A stretch of DNA of 16,112 nucleotides from a bacterium UBP8_UBA6595 (lineage in GTDB: Bacteria; Margulisbacteria; Marinamargulisbacteria; UBA6595). Position 1 is the stretch's first letter, and every line of letters starts with the position of its first letter. The DNA is taken from the NCBI GenBank assembly GCA_002433595.1, contig DJIL01000024.1, forward strand, positions 1-16,112, written 5' to 3'. The notes below the pieces were generated by a model. That model did not search any database and was not told the origin of the DNA. It saw only the letters and a list, made by a program, of their open reading frames with translations. The position numbers were made by a program, and so were the translations under genes. Shown piece by piece: positions 7,659-14,843 of this stretch.

Positions 7659-8861
7659 TTAAACCCCCAATAATAGCCGTGTCGGCGATTCGATCAAGTC
7701 TTTAATGCGTACTAAAAACTGAACAGCATCTTTGCCGTCAATTAATCGATGATCATACGTTAATGCAATATACATCATTGGCCGAATAACAATTTCATCA
7801 TTTACGACAACGGGCCGCTTAACAATGTTATGCATACCTAAAATTGCACTTTGTGGCCGATTTACAATGGGCGTTGATACCAATGAACCAAACACACCAC
7901 CGTTGGTAATTGTAAAGGTACCGCCGGCCATATCATCCGGTGTTAGCTTACCGTCGCGGCCACGCTTGGCATAGCCTAAAATTGTGGATTCAATGGCACT
8001 AAAGCTCATGGCTTGTGCATCCCGAATAACGGGAACTACAAGCCCTTTTGGCGTGGATACCGCAATGCCAATATCACAATAATCGTGGTAGATAATGGCA
8101 TCAGGCTCAAACTGAGCATTAACCAACGGAAATGCTTGCAACGCATCGCATACGGCTTTTGTAAAAAAAGACATAAAGCCAAGCCCTACATCATATTTTT
8201 CTTTGAATTTTTCTTTATACTGGCCACGTACTGCCATGACAGATGCCATATCAACTTCATTAAATGTGGTTAATAAAGCGGCAGATTGCTGGGCATCAAT
8301 CAAGCGCGTGGCGATAGTTTTTCGCAATCGACTCAATCGTTCTCGTCGCACACCCCGTGGAGTCGCGCTCGATAAAGGAAGCTCTGTTTTTTCTGTCTGA
8401 GCTAACTTTTTTTCTGCAACAGGCGCTGCCTCATTGGGAACATCCGATTTAATAATGCGCCCATTACGCCCCGTTCCTGTCACTAAATTGGCGTCTACCG
8501 ACCGCTCGCGAATTAGTTTTGCAGCCGCTGGTGACGGGTGACCACCGGGCTGAGGCGTGGATTCGGCTGGCTCTGCCAATTTAACCGGTACTACTTCAGC
8601 ACTTTTTTCAATCGGAGCTGGGGCATCATTGGACAATTCAATATGCCCAATCACGTCCCCAACCAAAACAGTCCCATCGTCAACTTTAACACGCAAAATA
8701 CCTGCTGCTGGGGCGTTTATATCCATCGATGCCTTATCGGTTTCAAGCTCCAACAACGCATCATCCAACGCTACATAATCGCCATCGGCTTTATACCATG
8801 ATGCAATATCTGCTTCTGTAACACTCTCACCGGCTGCCGGTACTACAATATCCACTGTCAT
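7659..8861 (-). CDS. sucB: Dihydrolipoyllysine succinyltransferase (2-oxoglutarate dehydrogenase E2)
   Basis: Core of the 2-oxoglutarate dehydrogenase complex: it carries the succinyl group on a lipoyl lysine and passes it to CoA. From ATG 8861 it has 400 residues in three parts: one lipoyl domain (1-75) with Lys43 in ETDKAS, a linker rich in Pro, Ala, Glu and Lys with a peripheral-subunit-binding domain (about 109-141, HPSPAAAKLI to GRIIKSDV), and the catalytic domain with YDHRLIDG (His371, Asp375). The frame runs on to ATG 8888, but the lower start is chosen because AAAGGAG lies six bases upstream and MTVDIVVPAAGES matches the E2 N-terminus. That ribosome site lies in the last codons of sucA and only one base separates the two genes, which implies coupled translation. 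Confidence 0.97.
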   Translation of the reverse strand: MTVDIVVPAAGESVTEADIASWYKADGDYVALDDALLELETDKASMDINAPAAGILRVKVDDGTVLVGDVIGHIELSNDAPAPIEKSAEVVPVKLAEPAESTPQPGGHPSPAAAKLIRERSVDANLVTGTGRNGRIIKSDVPNEAAPVAEKKLAQTEKTELPLSSATPRGVRRERLSRLRKTIATRLIDAQQSAALLTTFNEVDMASVMAVRGQYKEKFKEKYDVGLGFMSFFTKAVCDALQAFPLVNAQFEPDAIIYHDYCDIGIAVSTPKGLVVPVIRDAQAMSFSAIESTILGYAKRGRDGKLTPDDMAGGTFTITNGGVFGSLVSTPIVNRPQSAILGMHNIVKRPVVVNDEIVIRPMMYIALTYDHRLIDGKDAVQFLVRIKDLIESPTRLLLGV

Positions 8862-8862
8862 T

Positions 8863-11616
8863 TTATACTCCTTTAAATGCTGATTCAATCAACTGATTTT
8901 GCTCTTTGGCATGCGTTTTTGCATTGCCTGCAGCGGGGCTTGCACTGACTTTACGCGCAACACATTCCACTGATTGAATAACCGTTGTTAATGATTGCGA
9001 TAAATACCACCATGCACCCATATTTTTGGGCTCTTCTTGAGCCCATACCCAAGATTTAGCTGACTGATATCGTTTTTTAATCGCATGCAGGGCTTTTTCT
9101 GGAAATGGATACAACTGCTCCAGTCGAATAACCGCTACCGATTGAATCCCGTTGGCCTCCCGATAGTCTTTTAAATCATAGTATAATTTACCCGAACACA
9201 GCACCACACGCTTAATTTCATTGGGGGTTGGTATTGAATCATCAATAACTTCTTGAAAACGACCCTCTGTTAACGATTCAACCGAAGAAACTACATCTGG
9301 GTGGCGAAGCAAACTTTTAGGCGACATTACAACCATTGGAATCCGAAATGGGTTCTCAATCTGACGCCGAAGCGCATGAAATATATTGGCCGGTGTTGTA
9401 CTATTTATCACATACATGTTGTGTTCACCGCACAGCTGTAAAAACCGTTCCAATCGTGCGCTTGAATGCTCTGGACCCATGCCTTCGTAGCCATGCGGCA
9501 ATAATAGAGTTAGTCCACTCCAACGATGCCATTTAGATGCCGATGAACTCAAAAATTGATCAATGACAATTTGTGCACCATTCGCAAAATCGCCAAACTG
9601 TGCTTCCCAAACAATCAAATTATTGGGTTGTGCCCATGAACATCCCAGCTCGAATCCTAGAACACAATATTCCGACAACATAGAATTATAAACAGTAAAT
9701 GGGGCTTGTTTTTCATGAATATGGTTCAAGGGTATGTAAGGCACTTCTTCTGTTTCATGCTTTAAGACTGAATGCCGATGGGAAAATGTACCCCGTTGTG
9801 CATCCTGACCAGACAGCCGGACAGCGTGGCCATCGGCTAACAATGTACCGTAAGCTAATTGTTCCGCAACTGCCCAGTCAACGGAGCCATTTGCATACAT
9901 CTTTTTTCTTGATTCAATAATTTTCTTAGTTTTTGAAAATAGTGGAAAATCATCATCAATACGAGTCAACGCTGTCATTACCGCATCCAGTTTCTTTTTA
10001 GATACACGCGTATCTACCGATTGATCAAAATCTGAGTCACTGGGCATTCGCAATTGGGTCCATTGGCCTTTAAATGTATCCACACTTAGGGGTTTCTTTT
10101 CTGCGCGAGCAGCGTCCAACTCGGACTGCAAATGCGTTTTCATATCGGTAATTAATTGATCACAATACGCTGCGTCAACAACCCCTTGTGCTTGCAACGC
10201 CTGTGCAAACAGGCTGTATACATTATCATGTTTTTTAATAATATCGTACATGACTGGTTGGGTAAACCGTGGTTCGTCCCCTTCGTTATGCCCGTATCTT
10301 CGATACCCCAAAATGTCTACATATACATCTATTTTAAACTCATAGCGAATTGCTATAGCCATTTGCATAGCGTGCACTACGGCAATTGGGTCATCGGCAG
10401 ACACGTGAAAAACCGGAGATTCTGTAATTTTAGCGAGATCCGTACAATAGACACTAGACCGGCCTTCCAAATACGATGTGGTGTACCCGAGCTGGTTATT
10501 AATAACGACATGTACCGTTCCGCCATTATCGTAGCCATCAAGTTTAGACATATTGGTCACTTCATAATTGACACCCTGACCCGCCAAAGCGGCATCCCCG
10601 TGAATCAAAATAGGAACGACATCCGCATAAGAGGCATGCCCATCATTGGCCTCACTATTTTTTCGCTTGGCATATACAACCCCTTGCACAACTCCATTAA
10701 CCGCCTCCAAATGCGAGGGATTTGGAATTAAGCTCAAGTGCACATCGTGACCCGCTTGTGTGGGCCGATCCGTAGAATACCCCAAATGGTATTTCACATC
10801 CCCATCTCCTCCCATCGTCGGGTCGATACTTTTACCATCAAATTCACGAAAAATCCGCTTGTATGTTTTACCAAAAACTGCCGTTAGAACATTCAATCGT
10901 CCACGGTGGGCCATCCCCACGACAATTTCTTTTGCACCGTACTGAGCGGCCTGTTCAATCGCTGCCTCTAAGCCCGGAATTACAGACTCTGCCCCTTCCA
11001 ATGAGAACCGTTTTTGCCCCACATACTTTGTATGCAAAAATGATTCAAACGCTACGGCTTTGGCCACTTGAGCTAAAATTGATTTTTTTTGATCGGCATC
11101 GTAATTGGGACGATTAGCAATAGGATCAATGCGGTTGCATACCCACTGGCGCAAGGTCGGATCTTGGCTGTACATAAACTCAACACCAATGGATTCACAG
11201 TAAGTTTGTTTCAAGTGGTCGACAATCTCACGCAGGGTTGCCAGCGGCAAGCCAATGTCAGCCCCGGCTTCAAATGTAGTATTTAGGTCTTCCGCAGATA
11301 AACCAAAATAATCTAGATCCAAATCAGCTTTATGCAACCGTCGTTGGCGAATAGGGTTCGTTTTCGCGATTAAGTGACCGCGTGATCGATAAGCCTGAAT
11401 AAGCTTAGCAACCGCTATTTCTTTCGCATGAACGGATGCATGCGAGCCCAAGCTATCCAACACTTTATGATCCGATGGTAATTTTGAAAACTCATACCCT
11501 TCAAAAAACCGTCGCCAATCATCATCCAGGGCATCGGGATTGTGTTGATACTGTTGATACAAGTCATCAACATACGCTGGATTGGCATTGTTAATATACG
11601 AAAATGTGTTTGTCAT
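8863..11616 (-). CDS. sucA: 2-oxoglutarate dehydrogenase E1 component
   Basis: Thiamine-diphosphate enzyme that decarboxylates 2-oxoglutarate and succinylates the E2 lipoyl arm. It has 917 residues, near the usual 930. The N-terminal segment YVDDLYQQYQHNP with WRRFFEG is typical of E1o and probably meets the other subunits. Motifs: GMAHRGRLNVL (234-244), HLGYSTDR, the thiamine-diphosphate motif from GDAALAGQG (340) to NNQ (373-375), and GHNEGDEPRFTQP. The stretch around RSSVYCTDLAK and SLIPNPSHLEAVNG differs from the E. coli protein and recalls Bacteroidota or Leptospira forms. GAGG lies about 11 bases before the start. The 39 bases between it and tRNA-Thr hold no clear promoter, so transcription may come through the tRNA gene. 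Confidence 0.97.
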   Translation of the reverse strand: MTNTFSYINNANPAYVDDLYQQYQHNPDALDDDWRRFFEGYEFSKLPSDHKVLDSLGSHASVHAKEIAVAKLIQAYRSRGHLIAKTNPIRQRRLHKADLDLDYFGLSAEDLNTTFEAGADIGLPLATLREIVDHLKQTYCESIGVEFMYSQDPTLRQWVCNRIDPIANRPNYDADQKKSILAQVAKAVAFESFLHTKYVGQKRFSLEGAESVIPGLEAAIEQAAQYGAKEIVVGMAHRGRLNVLTAVFGKTYKRIFREFDGKSIDPTMGGDGDVKYHLGYSTDRPTQAGHDVHLSLIPNPSHLEAVNGVVQGVVYAKRKNSEANDGHASYADVVPILIHGDAALAGQGVNYEVTNMSKLDGYDNGGTVHVVINNQLGYTTSYLEGRSSVYCTDLAKITESPVFHVSADDPIAVVHAMQMAIAIRYEFKIDVYVDILGYRRYGHNEGDEPRFTQPVMYDIIKKHDNVYSLFAQALQAQGVVDAAYCDQLITDMKTHLQSELDAARAEKKPLSVDTFKGQWTQLRMPSDSDFDQSVDTRVSKKKLDAVMTALTRIDDDFPLFSKTKKIIESRKKMYANGSVDWAVAEQLAYGTLLADGHAVRLSGQDAQRGTFSHRHSVLKHETEEVPYIPLNHIHEKQAPFTVYNSMLSEYCVLGFELGCSWAQPNNLIVWEAQFGDFANGAQIVIDQFLSSSASKWHRWSGLTLLLPHGYEGMGPEHSSARLERFLQLCGEHNMYVINSTTPANIFHALRRQIENPFRIPMVVMSPKSLLRHPDVVSSVESLTEGRFQEVIDDSIPTPNEIKRVVLCSGKLYYDLKDYREANGIQSVAVIRLEQLYPFPEKALHAIKKRYQSAKSWVWAQEEPKNMGAWWYLSQSLTTVIQSVECVARKVSASPAAGNAKTHAKEQNQLIESAFKGV
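8868..8874 (-). promoter_or_regulatory. Shine-Dalgarno of sucB inside the end of sucA
   Basis: AAAGGAG, six bases before ATG 8861, is the strongest ribosome site I found in the window. It decides the sucB start over the in-frame ATG at 8888, and because it lies in the last sucA codons, ribosomes ending sucA could restart at once on sucB. Confidence 0.75.
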
Positions 11617-11655
11617 ACGTTCTTCATCCTCACTAATTGATTGTTACTATTTAAA

Positions 11656-11731
11656 TGGAGCTCCCGAGCGGAATTGAACCGCTGACCTCATCCTTACCAT
11701 GGATGCGCTCTACCAACTGAGCTACAGGAGC
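11656..11731 (-). tRNA. tRNA-Thr (anticodon GGU)
   Basis: The minus strand folds as a full cloverleaf: acceptor GCTCCTG with CGGGAGC (one T-G wobble), D arm GCTC/GAGC with loop AGTTGGTA, anticodon stem CATCC/GGATG with loop ATGGTAA giving anticodon GGT (reads ACC and ACU), variable AGGTC, T arm AGCGG/CCGCT with loop TTCAATT, discriminator T, and an encoded CCA at 11658-11656. It starts ten bases after the stop of the secreted-protein gene and ends 39 bases before sucA, both on the same strand, so it is likely released by processing from a longer transcript. Confidence 0.97.
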
Positions 11732-11741
11732 CTATCGCCAT

Positions 11742-12422
11742 TTAGTTTAACTCTCGAACCAAGTCATCCAACTGGATTTGATCGCAAAACTTAAGCAGAT
11801 GCTGCCGATCAACAATACCATTTGCGACGATGTTTAGCAAGACTTTTTCTTCAAGAATCAAGTTAATTTCATGGTATTTCTCTTCGGAATAGTACTCTTC
11901 TACACCAGTGTAACGATCTTGAATTTTTACAATAGCTACAGTATCCAACGTTTCAATTAGTGATGGCTTTTGAATAACCATCGCAATTTCATCAATCTCG
12001 GGGTCATTGCGTACCATATTGATATCCACGCTATATTGATGGTCATTATTTGTATCGCTATACTGAGCAGAAAACAAAATATCCAAGCTATCATCGCTCA
12101 AGGGATCCAAGCTATGCGCGTGGTGACTAACGTCATCCAAGCCTGTGGCTGAAGCCGCATTTCCCTTCGGAAAAAACTGGGAGAACACGGCTTTTCGTTC
12201 ATCTCGCAATTGGGTTAAAACACCATGCAAAATACGCTGAGATTCTGTATAGTCTTCGCTTTGGATCATTGATTTTGCGTGATCTAAGCGAACTAACAGG
12301 TCAAGCTGGCGTGTTTTATCGACTGTTTGAGCATTAACCCCAATGGCAATAAATGCACTAATTATAAGGCCTATAAATAGCTTAATTGAGCTTGATTTTT
12401 GATACTGTATTTTATTGACCAT
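11742..12422 (-). CDS. Secreted protein of unknown function with Sec signal peptide
   Basis: I do not firmly recognise this 226-residue protein. It has a classic signal peptide: basic start (Lys4, Lys9, Lys14), hydrophobic core about 15-28, and a likely cut after Val-Asn-Ala31, leaving about 195 acidic, mostly helical residues. The first mature helix (DLLVRLDHAKSMI then a DYTESQRIL repeat-like helix) and a late YYSEEKYHEINLIL segment recall helical-pair proteins such as the YfdX family, but the match is weak. A His- and Asp-rich stretch (VSHHAHSLD, then SDTNNDHQYSVD) lies mid-protein. No Shine-Dalgarno is seen, and the start codon lies in the loop of an 11-base inverted repeat. It diverges from the hemerythrin-Fur operon and is followed by tRNA-Thr. 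Residues after the signal hold one cysteine, near the C-terminus. Confidence 0.75.
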   Translation of the reverse strand: MVNKIQYQKSSSIKLFIGLIISAFIAIGVNAQTVDKTRQLDLLVRLDHAKSMIQSEDYTESQRILHGVLTQLRDERKAVFSQFFPKGNAASATGLDDVSHHAHSLDPLSDDSLDILFSAQYSDTNNDHQYSVDINMVRNDPEIDEIAMVIQKPSLIETLDTVAIVKIQDRYTGVEEYYSEEKYHEINLILEEKVLLNIVANGIVDRQHLLKFCDQIQLDDLVRELN

Positions 12423-12433
12423 AATACAGTATC
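12401..12433. repeat. Perfect 11-base inverted repeat with 11-base spacer across a start codon; two ATACnGTAT sites
   Basis: Arms GATACTGTATT (12401-12411) and AATACAGTATC (12423-12433) are exact reverse complements. The spacer 12412-12422 contains the start codon of the minus-strand secreted-protein gene (12422-12420). Each arm itself contains ATACnGTAT (12402-12410 and 12424-12432), and the two centres are 22 bases apart, about two turns of the helix. As DNA this fits paired sites for a dimeric regulator; as RNA on the minus transcript it fits a hairpin with the AUG at the start of the loop. Which is right cannot be told from sequence alone. Confidence 0.75.
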
Positions 12434-12472
12434 TAGAATACCAAAAAATATGATAATATTAAAGAGACCACT
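12423..12472. promoter_or_regulatory. Divergent promoter region of the secreted-protein gene and the hemerythrin-Fur operon
   Basis: AT-rich 50 bases between two divergent start codons. On the plus strand TATGAT (12449-12454) is a plausible -10 for the hemerythrin gene, with the upper ATACnGTAT site falling over its -35 position, and AAAGAG (12461-12466) is a fair ribosome site six bases before ATG 12473. A TGATAAT at 12451-12457 resembles one half of a Fur box, but the other half is poor. On the minus strand no good -35/-10 pair is clear. Confidence 0.45.
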
Positions 12473-12838
12473 ATGACGAAATCAGCACATCATCACGACA
12501 TTGAAAATCACCACGATGAACTTTTTTATTTGACATCGCGACTAGACCATGCGCTATCTAGCGCTAGTCCCCAGGATGATTTGCAGGCTATTATTGAATT
12601 TCTAGAACATTATGTTTGGGATCACTTTGCTTTAGAAGAACAATTAATGAAAGCGAGTGATTTCGATGGGTACGGAGAACATTACGCTCAGCACAATCAC
12701 TTTCGAGCCTTGGTTTTGCAATTACGGCCATTATTTGACCGGCATGCTTATACGCACGTATCCTTTCGAATACGGCAAATCACCGACCAGCTTATGATTC
12801 ATATTCAAACTATTGATGTAAAATTAAAACAACTATGA
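12473..12838 (+). CDS. Hemerythrin-domain protein (bacteriohemerythrin-like)
   Basis: A 121-residue four-helix protein that should bind a di-iron centre and reversibly bind oxygen or sense oxygen, nitric oxide or iron. The seven expected ligands can be placed: His14 in NHHDEL, His51 and Glu55 in DHFALEE, His70 and His74 in HYAQH, and His110 and Asp115 in HIQTID. It is single-domain, cytosolic, and slightly shorter than typical bacteriohemerythrins. The N-terminus has an extra HHH cluster (6-8). Its stop overlaps the start of the Fur-family gene by four bases (ATGA), so the two are translationally coupled; this suggests iron or oxygen status as the shared theme. The role within that theme is inference. 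Confidence 0.88.
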   Translation: MTKSAHHHDIENHHDELFYLTSRLDHALSSASPQDDLQAIIEFLEHYVWDHFALEEQLMKASDFDGYGEHYAQHNHFRALVLQLRPLFDRHAYTHVSFRIRQITDQLMIHIQTIDVKLKQL

Positions 12839-13272
12839 AAAAAAACCCTGAATCTGAATTTAAAGCATTTTTAGAAAAAACGGGGAGTCGATACTCCACT
12901 CAAAAACAAAGAATCGCTTCGGCAATTTTTAATACTAACCATCATTTTGAAATTGAAGACTTCATTATTTCCATGCGAAAAGAAGGAAAAGACTTATCGC
13001 GAGCCACTATTTATCGCACTGTAAAGCAGTTGCTTGAGGCTCAATTAATTCAAAAGATCACCACACAGGATGGCAAAGTACTGTATGAGCGAAATATTGA
13101 GGCGCACCAACATGACCATTTAATTTGCAGTAAATGCGGCTCTATTTTTGAGCTCGTCAGTACTAAAATCACCCAATATATTGATGAGTATTGCCAAAAA
13201 ATCAATTTCAAGCCTGATTATCGTTCGTTACATATTTATGGAATTTGTAATACATGCGCCGACGATGAGTAA
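12835..13272 (+). CDS. Fur-family metal-dependent transcriptional regulator (Fur/PerR/Zur type)
   Basis: A 145-residue regulator with the N-terminal winged helix (about 10-88; YSTQKQRIASAIF, HHFEIEDF, LSRATIYRTVKQLLEAQLI) and C-terminal dimerisation domain. Metal sites are complete: HQHDHLIC (His91, His93, His95, Cys98) with Cys101 forming the first CxxC, and Cys138/Cys141 forming the second, which together make the structural zinc site. Sequence alone does not say whether the regulatory metal is iron, manganese or zinc. It is the middle gene of a three-gene overlapping operon with the hemerythrin and a cysteine-bearing membrane peptide. The divergent region upstream has candidate operator sites that it might bind, which would give autoregulation; this is inference. 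Confidence 0.92.
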   Translation: MKKNPESEFKAFLEKTGSRYSTQKQRIASAIFNTNHHFEIEDFIISMRKEGKDLSRATIYRTVKQLLEAQLIQKITTQDGKVLYERNIEAHQHDHLICSKCGSIFELVSTKITQYIDEYCQKINFKPDYRSLHIYGICNTCADDE

Positions 13273-13477
13273 TATTATTCCAGCCATTATTCTTATTGGT
13301 TTGTGTTTTTTAGGGTTTGGTGTTGGTGTTTTGTTTTTTGGAAAACCGGCAGAAAAAACACCCTGTGGCAGCGTACCTGAAGCCTACAGCCACGACGATT
13401 GTCCGTCTAAAAAAATGGGGATTTGCCCCACGTTGGATCAAACCGGACTAATATCTAAAATCACGCGTCCCTTTTAA
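13265..13477 (+). CDS. Small one-helix membrane protein with three C-terminal cysteines, function unknown
   Basis: A 70-residue protein from ATG 13265, overlapping the end of the Fur-family gene by eight bases. The frame reaches further upstream inside that gene, but the start given places a membrane helix (about 4-25, ending in GVLFFGK) at the N-terminus. After the helix come Cys34 (PCGSVPEAY), Cys46 (DDCPSKK) and Cys54 (MGICP), a pattern that could bind a metal or cluster. The plan (helix, then Lys, then CGS) distantly recalls NqrM-like small maturation proteins and short cysteine-bearing membrane proteins of Bacteroidota, but I cannot assign it. The long open frame, tight coupling and clean membrane topology argue that it is real. 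Its last 17 bases overlap bcp on the other strand. Confidence 0.65.
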   Translation: MSNIIPAIILIGLCFLGFGVGVLFFGKPAEKTPCGSVPEAYSHDDCPSKKMGICPTLDQTGLISKITRPF

Positions 13478-13937
13478 TTAAATTAATTGCTTGGTATACG
13501 GCATCGGGGTGGCCGTCCACCTTTACGGATTTCCATATTTTTTGAACGACTCCATTGAAATCAATAAGCACTGTGGACCGAACGATTCCCATATATGTTT
13601 TTCCATAATTCTTCTTTTCTTGCCATACATCGTACGCTTCGCAGACAGTTTTCAATTCATCCGATAGCAGTTCAATCGTTAATCCGTGCTTATCTCTGAA
13701 TTTCTGATGACTCGTGACGCTATCGCACGATACACCCACAACTACAGCTTGCTTATCAGCAAGTGCGTTGACTAATTCCGTAAACCCAATGGCTTCTCGG
13801 GTACACCCTGGGGTATCATCCTTGGGATAAAAATATAAGATTAGATAGCGACCGGCATAGTCTGCCAATGTGCGTATTTTATTTTCGTGATTAGGCACTG
13901 AAAAATCAGGGGCTAAACTACCAATGGCTAGGGACAT
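13461..13937 (-). CDS. bcp: Thioredoxin-dependent peroxiredoxin Bcp/PrxQ
   Basis: A 158-residue thiol peroxidase that reduces hydrogen peroxide and organic peroxides. The peroxidatic Cys45 lies in PKDDTPGCT, with FYPKD before it and the conserved GKTYMGIVRSTVLID segment later. In E. coli Bcp the resolving cysteine is five residues on (Cys50); here that position is Ile50. The helix-3 resolving cysteine of some PrxQ proteins is also not at its usual place. The only other cysteines are Cys71 (GVSCDS) and Cys99 (TVCEAY), so this is either a 1-Cys enzyme or uses an unusual partner. It begins nine bases after dapD without a clear Shine-Dalgarno and probably shares its transcript. Confidence 0.94.
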   Translation of the reverse strand: MSLAIGSLAPDFSVPNHENKIRTLADYAGRYLILYFYPKDDTPGCTREAIGFTELVNALADKQAVVVGVSCDSVTSHQKFRDKHGLTIELLSDELKTVCEAYDVWQEKKNYGKTYMGIVRSTVLIDFNGVVQKIWKSVKVDGHPDAVYQAINLIKRDA

Positions 13938-13946
13938 TATTGGCGC

Positions 13947-14843
13947 TTAATCATTGTGGTGCAATGCATCATTTAACGCTACCGTGTTTTTCTTAGTTTG
14001 ACATATTAATTGCCCGGTTTCAGAGTTATGTAAAAAGAGCAAATTATCTTGACCGGATAATTGACGCGCTTTAATAACTTTACCATTAAACAAAACTTTT
14101 TTACCGGCTGTAATATAAGTGCCTGCTTCAACCGTACAGTAATCACCGAGTGAAATACCAATGCCTGAATTAGCGCCCAGCAAACACCCACTACCAATGC
14201 GAATAACGTGACTATTCCCCCCGGACAAGGTTCCCATAATAGACGCCCCGCCGCCAATGTCGGTATTGCTTCCCAGCGTTACCCCGGCACTCACACGGCC
14301 TTCAATCATACACGGCCCCAAACTGCCTGCATTAAAGTTAACAAAGCCAGCTGGCATAACTGTTGTGCCTTCGGCTAAATAGGCCCCCAAGCGAACCTGA
14401 CTGCCTGATGCAATTCGAACACCGGACGGAGTATAATAATTAAGCATATAGGGAAATTTATCATTATGTGTAACTGTTAGCTCACGCCCGTTTGCCCAGG
14501 CTAGTTGTCGTTGTTGGCTAACATGCTCAGGAAGCATCGGCCCAAGGGATGTCCACGCAATAACGGGTAAAACTGAAAATAAACCGTCTAAATTCAGTGT
14601 ATTTGGTTTTATTAATCGACGCGACAGTAATTGCAATTTAAAATACGCTTCATCGATTGTTTGAATGGGGTCATTTAGTGTGTCCATGCGCAGGGTAATG
14701 GGTTCGTAGGTGTGGTAACCTGAGTCTACGGTTGAATTCAGGACAATGCCGTCCACAGGCTGAGTATCCATTGCAACGAAGGGAACATCCAGTAGTGTAT
14801 TTTTGTGCATACGCCTAAATCCAGAACCATACCAATGTGTCAT
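13947..14843 (-). CDS. dapD: Tetrahydrodipicolinate N-succinyltransferase DapD (Pseudomonas/actinobacterial type)
   Basis: Transfers succinyl from succinyl-CoA to tetrahydrodipicolinate in the meso-diaminopimelate and lysine pathway; a cytosolic trimer. It has 298 residues, shorter at the N-terminus than the 344 of Pseudomonas. The N-terminal part has AYFKLQLLSRRLIKP and IAWTSLG; the left-handed beta helix shows hexapeptide turns from RLGAYLAEGTTVM (151-163) through FVNFNAGSLGP, IEGRVSAGV (Glu181 matches the proposed catalytic Glu), GGGASIMGTLSGG and GANSGIGISLGD to AGTYITAGKKV. This is not the E. coli class of DapD. It lies 55 bases after dapE, the enzyme two steps later. No clear Shine-Dalgarno is seen at ATG 14843; ATG 14810 is an alternative. 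Confidence 0.93.
   Translation of the reverse strand: MTHWYGSGFRRMHKNTLLDVPFVAMDTQPVDGIVLNSTVDSGYHTYEPITLRMDTLNDPIQTIDEAYFKLQLLSRRLIKPNTLNLDGLFSVLPVIAWTSLGPMLPEHVSQQRQLAWANGRELTVTHNDKFPYMLNYYTPSGVRIASGSQVRLGAYLAEGTTVMPAGFVNFNAGSLGPCMIEGRVSAGVTLGSNTDIGGGASIMGTLSGGNSHVIRIGSGCLLGANSGIGISLGDYCTVEAGTYITAGKKVLFNGKVIKARQLSGQDNLLFLHNSETGQLICQTKKNTVALNDALHHND

Noticed and set aside
10156..10731. Long plus-strand open frame opposite sucA (191 codons)
   Set aside because: It lies wholly inside the clearly coding sucA on the other strand and its translation shows no family features, so it is a shadow frame.
11656..11731. Mobile element attachment site at the tRNA gene
   Set aside because: No integrase gene and no second copy of the tRNA 3' end were seen nearby; housekeeping genes lie on both sides.
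12401..12433. LexA box, because the arms contain CTGTAT and ATACAG
   Set aside because: CTGT and ACAG are 17 bases apart here; the LexA site needs about eight. No SOS gene is nearby.
12401..12433. Intrinsic terminator
   Set aside because: The stem is AT-rich, has no following T-run in a suitable place, and lies over a start codon rather than after a gene.
12415..12439. TTGACC and TAGAAT as a -35/-10 promoter pair for the hemerythrin operon
   Set aside because: The hexamers are good, but only 13 bases lie between them, too few for a normal sigma-70 promoter.
12451..12465. Fur box over TGATAAT
   Set aside because: Only the left half matches; the right half (TTAAAGA) breaks the symmetry, so it is not called.
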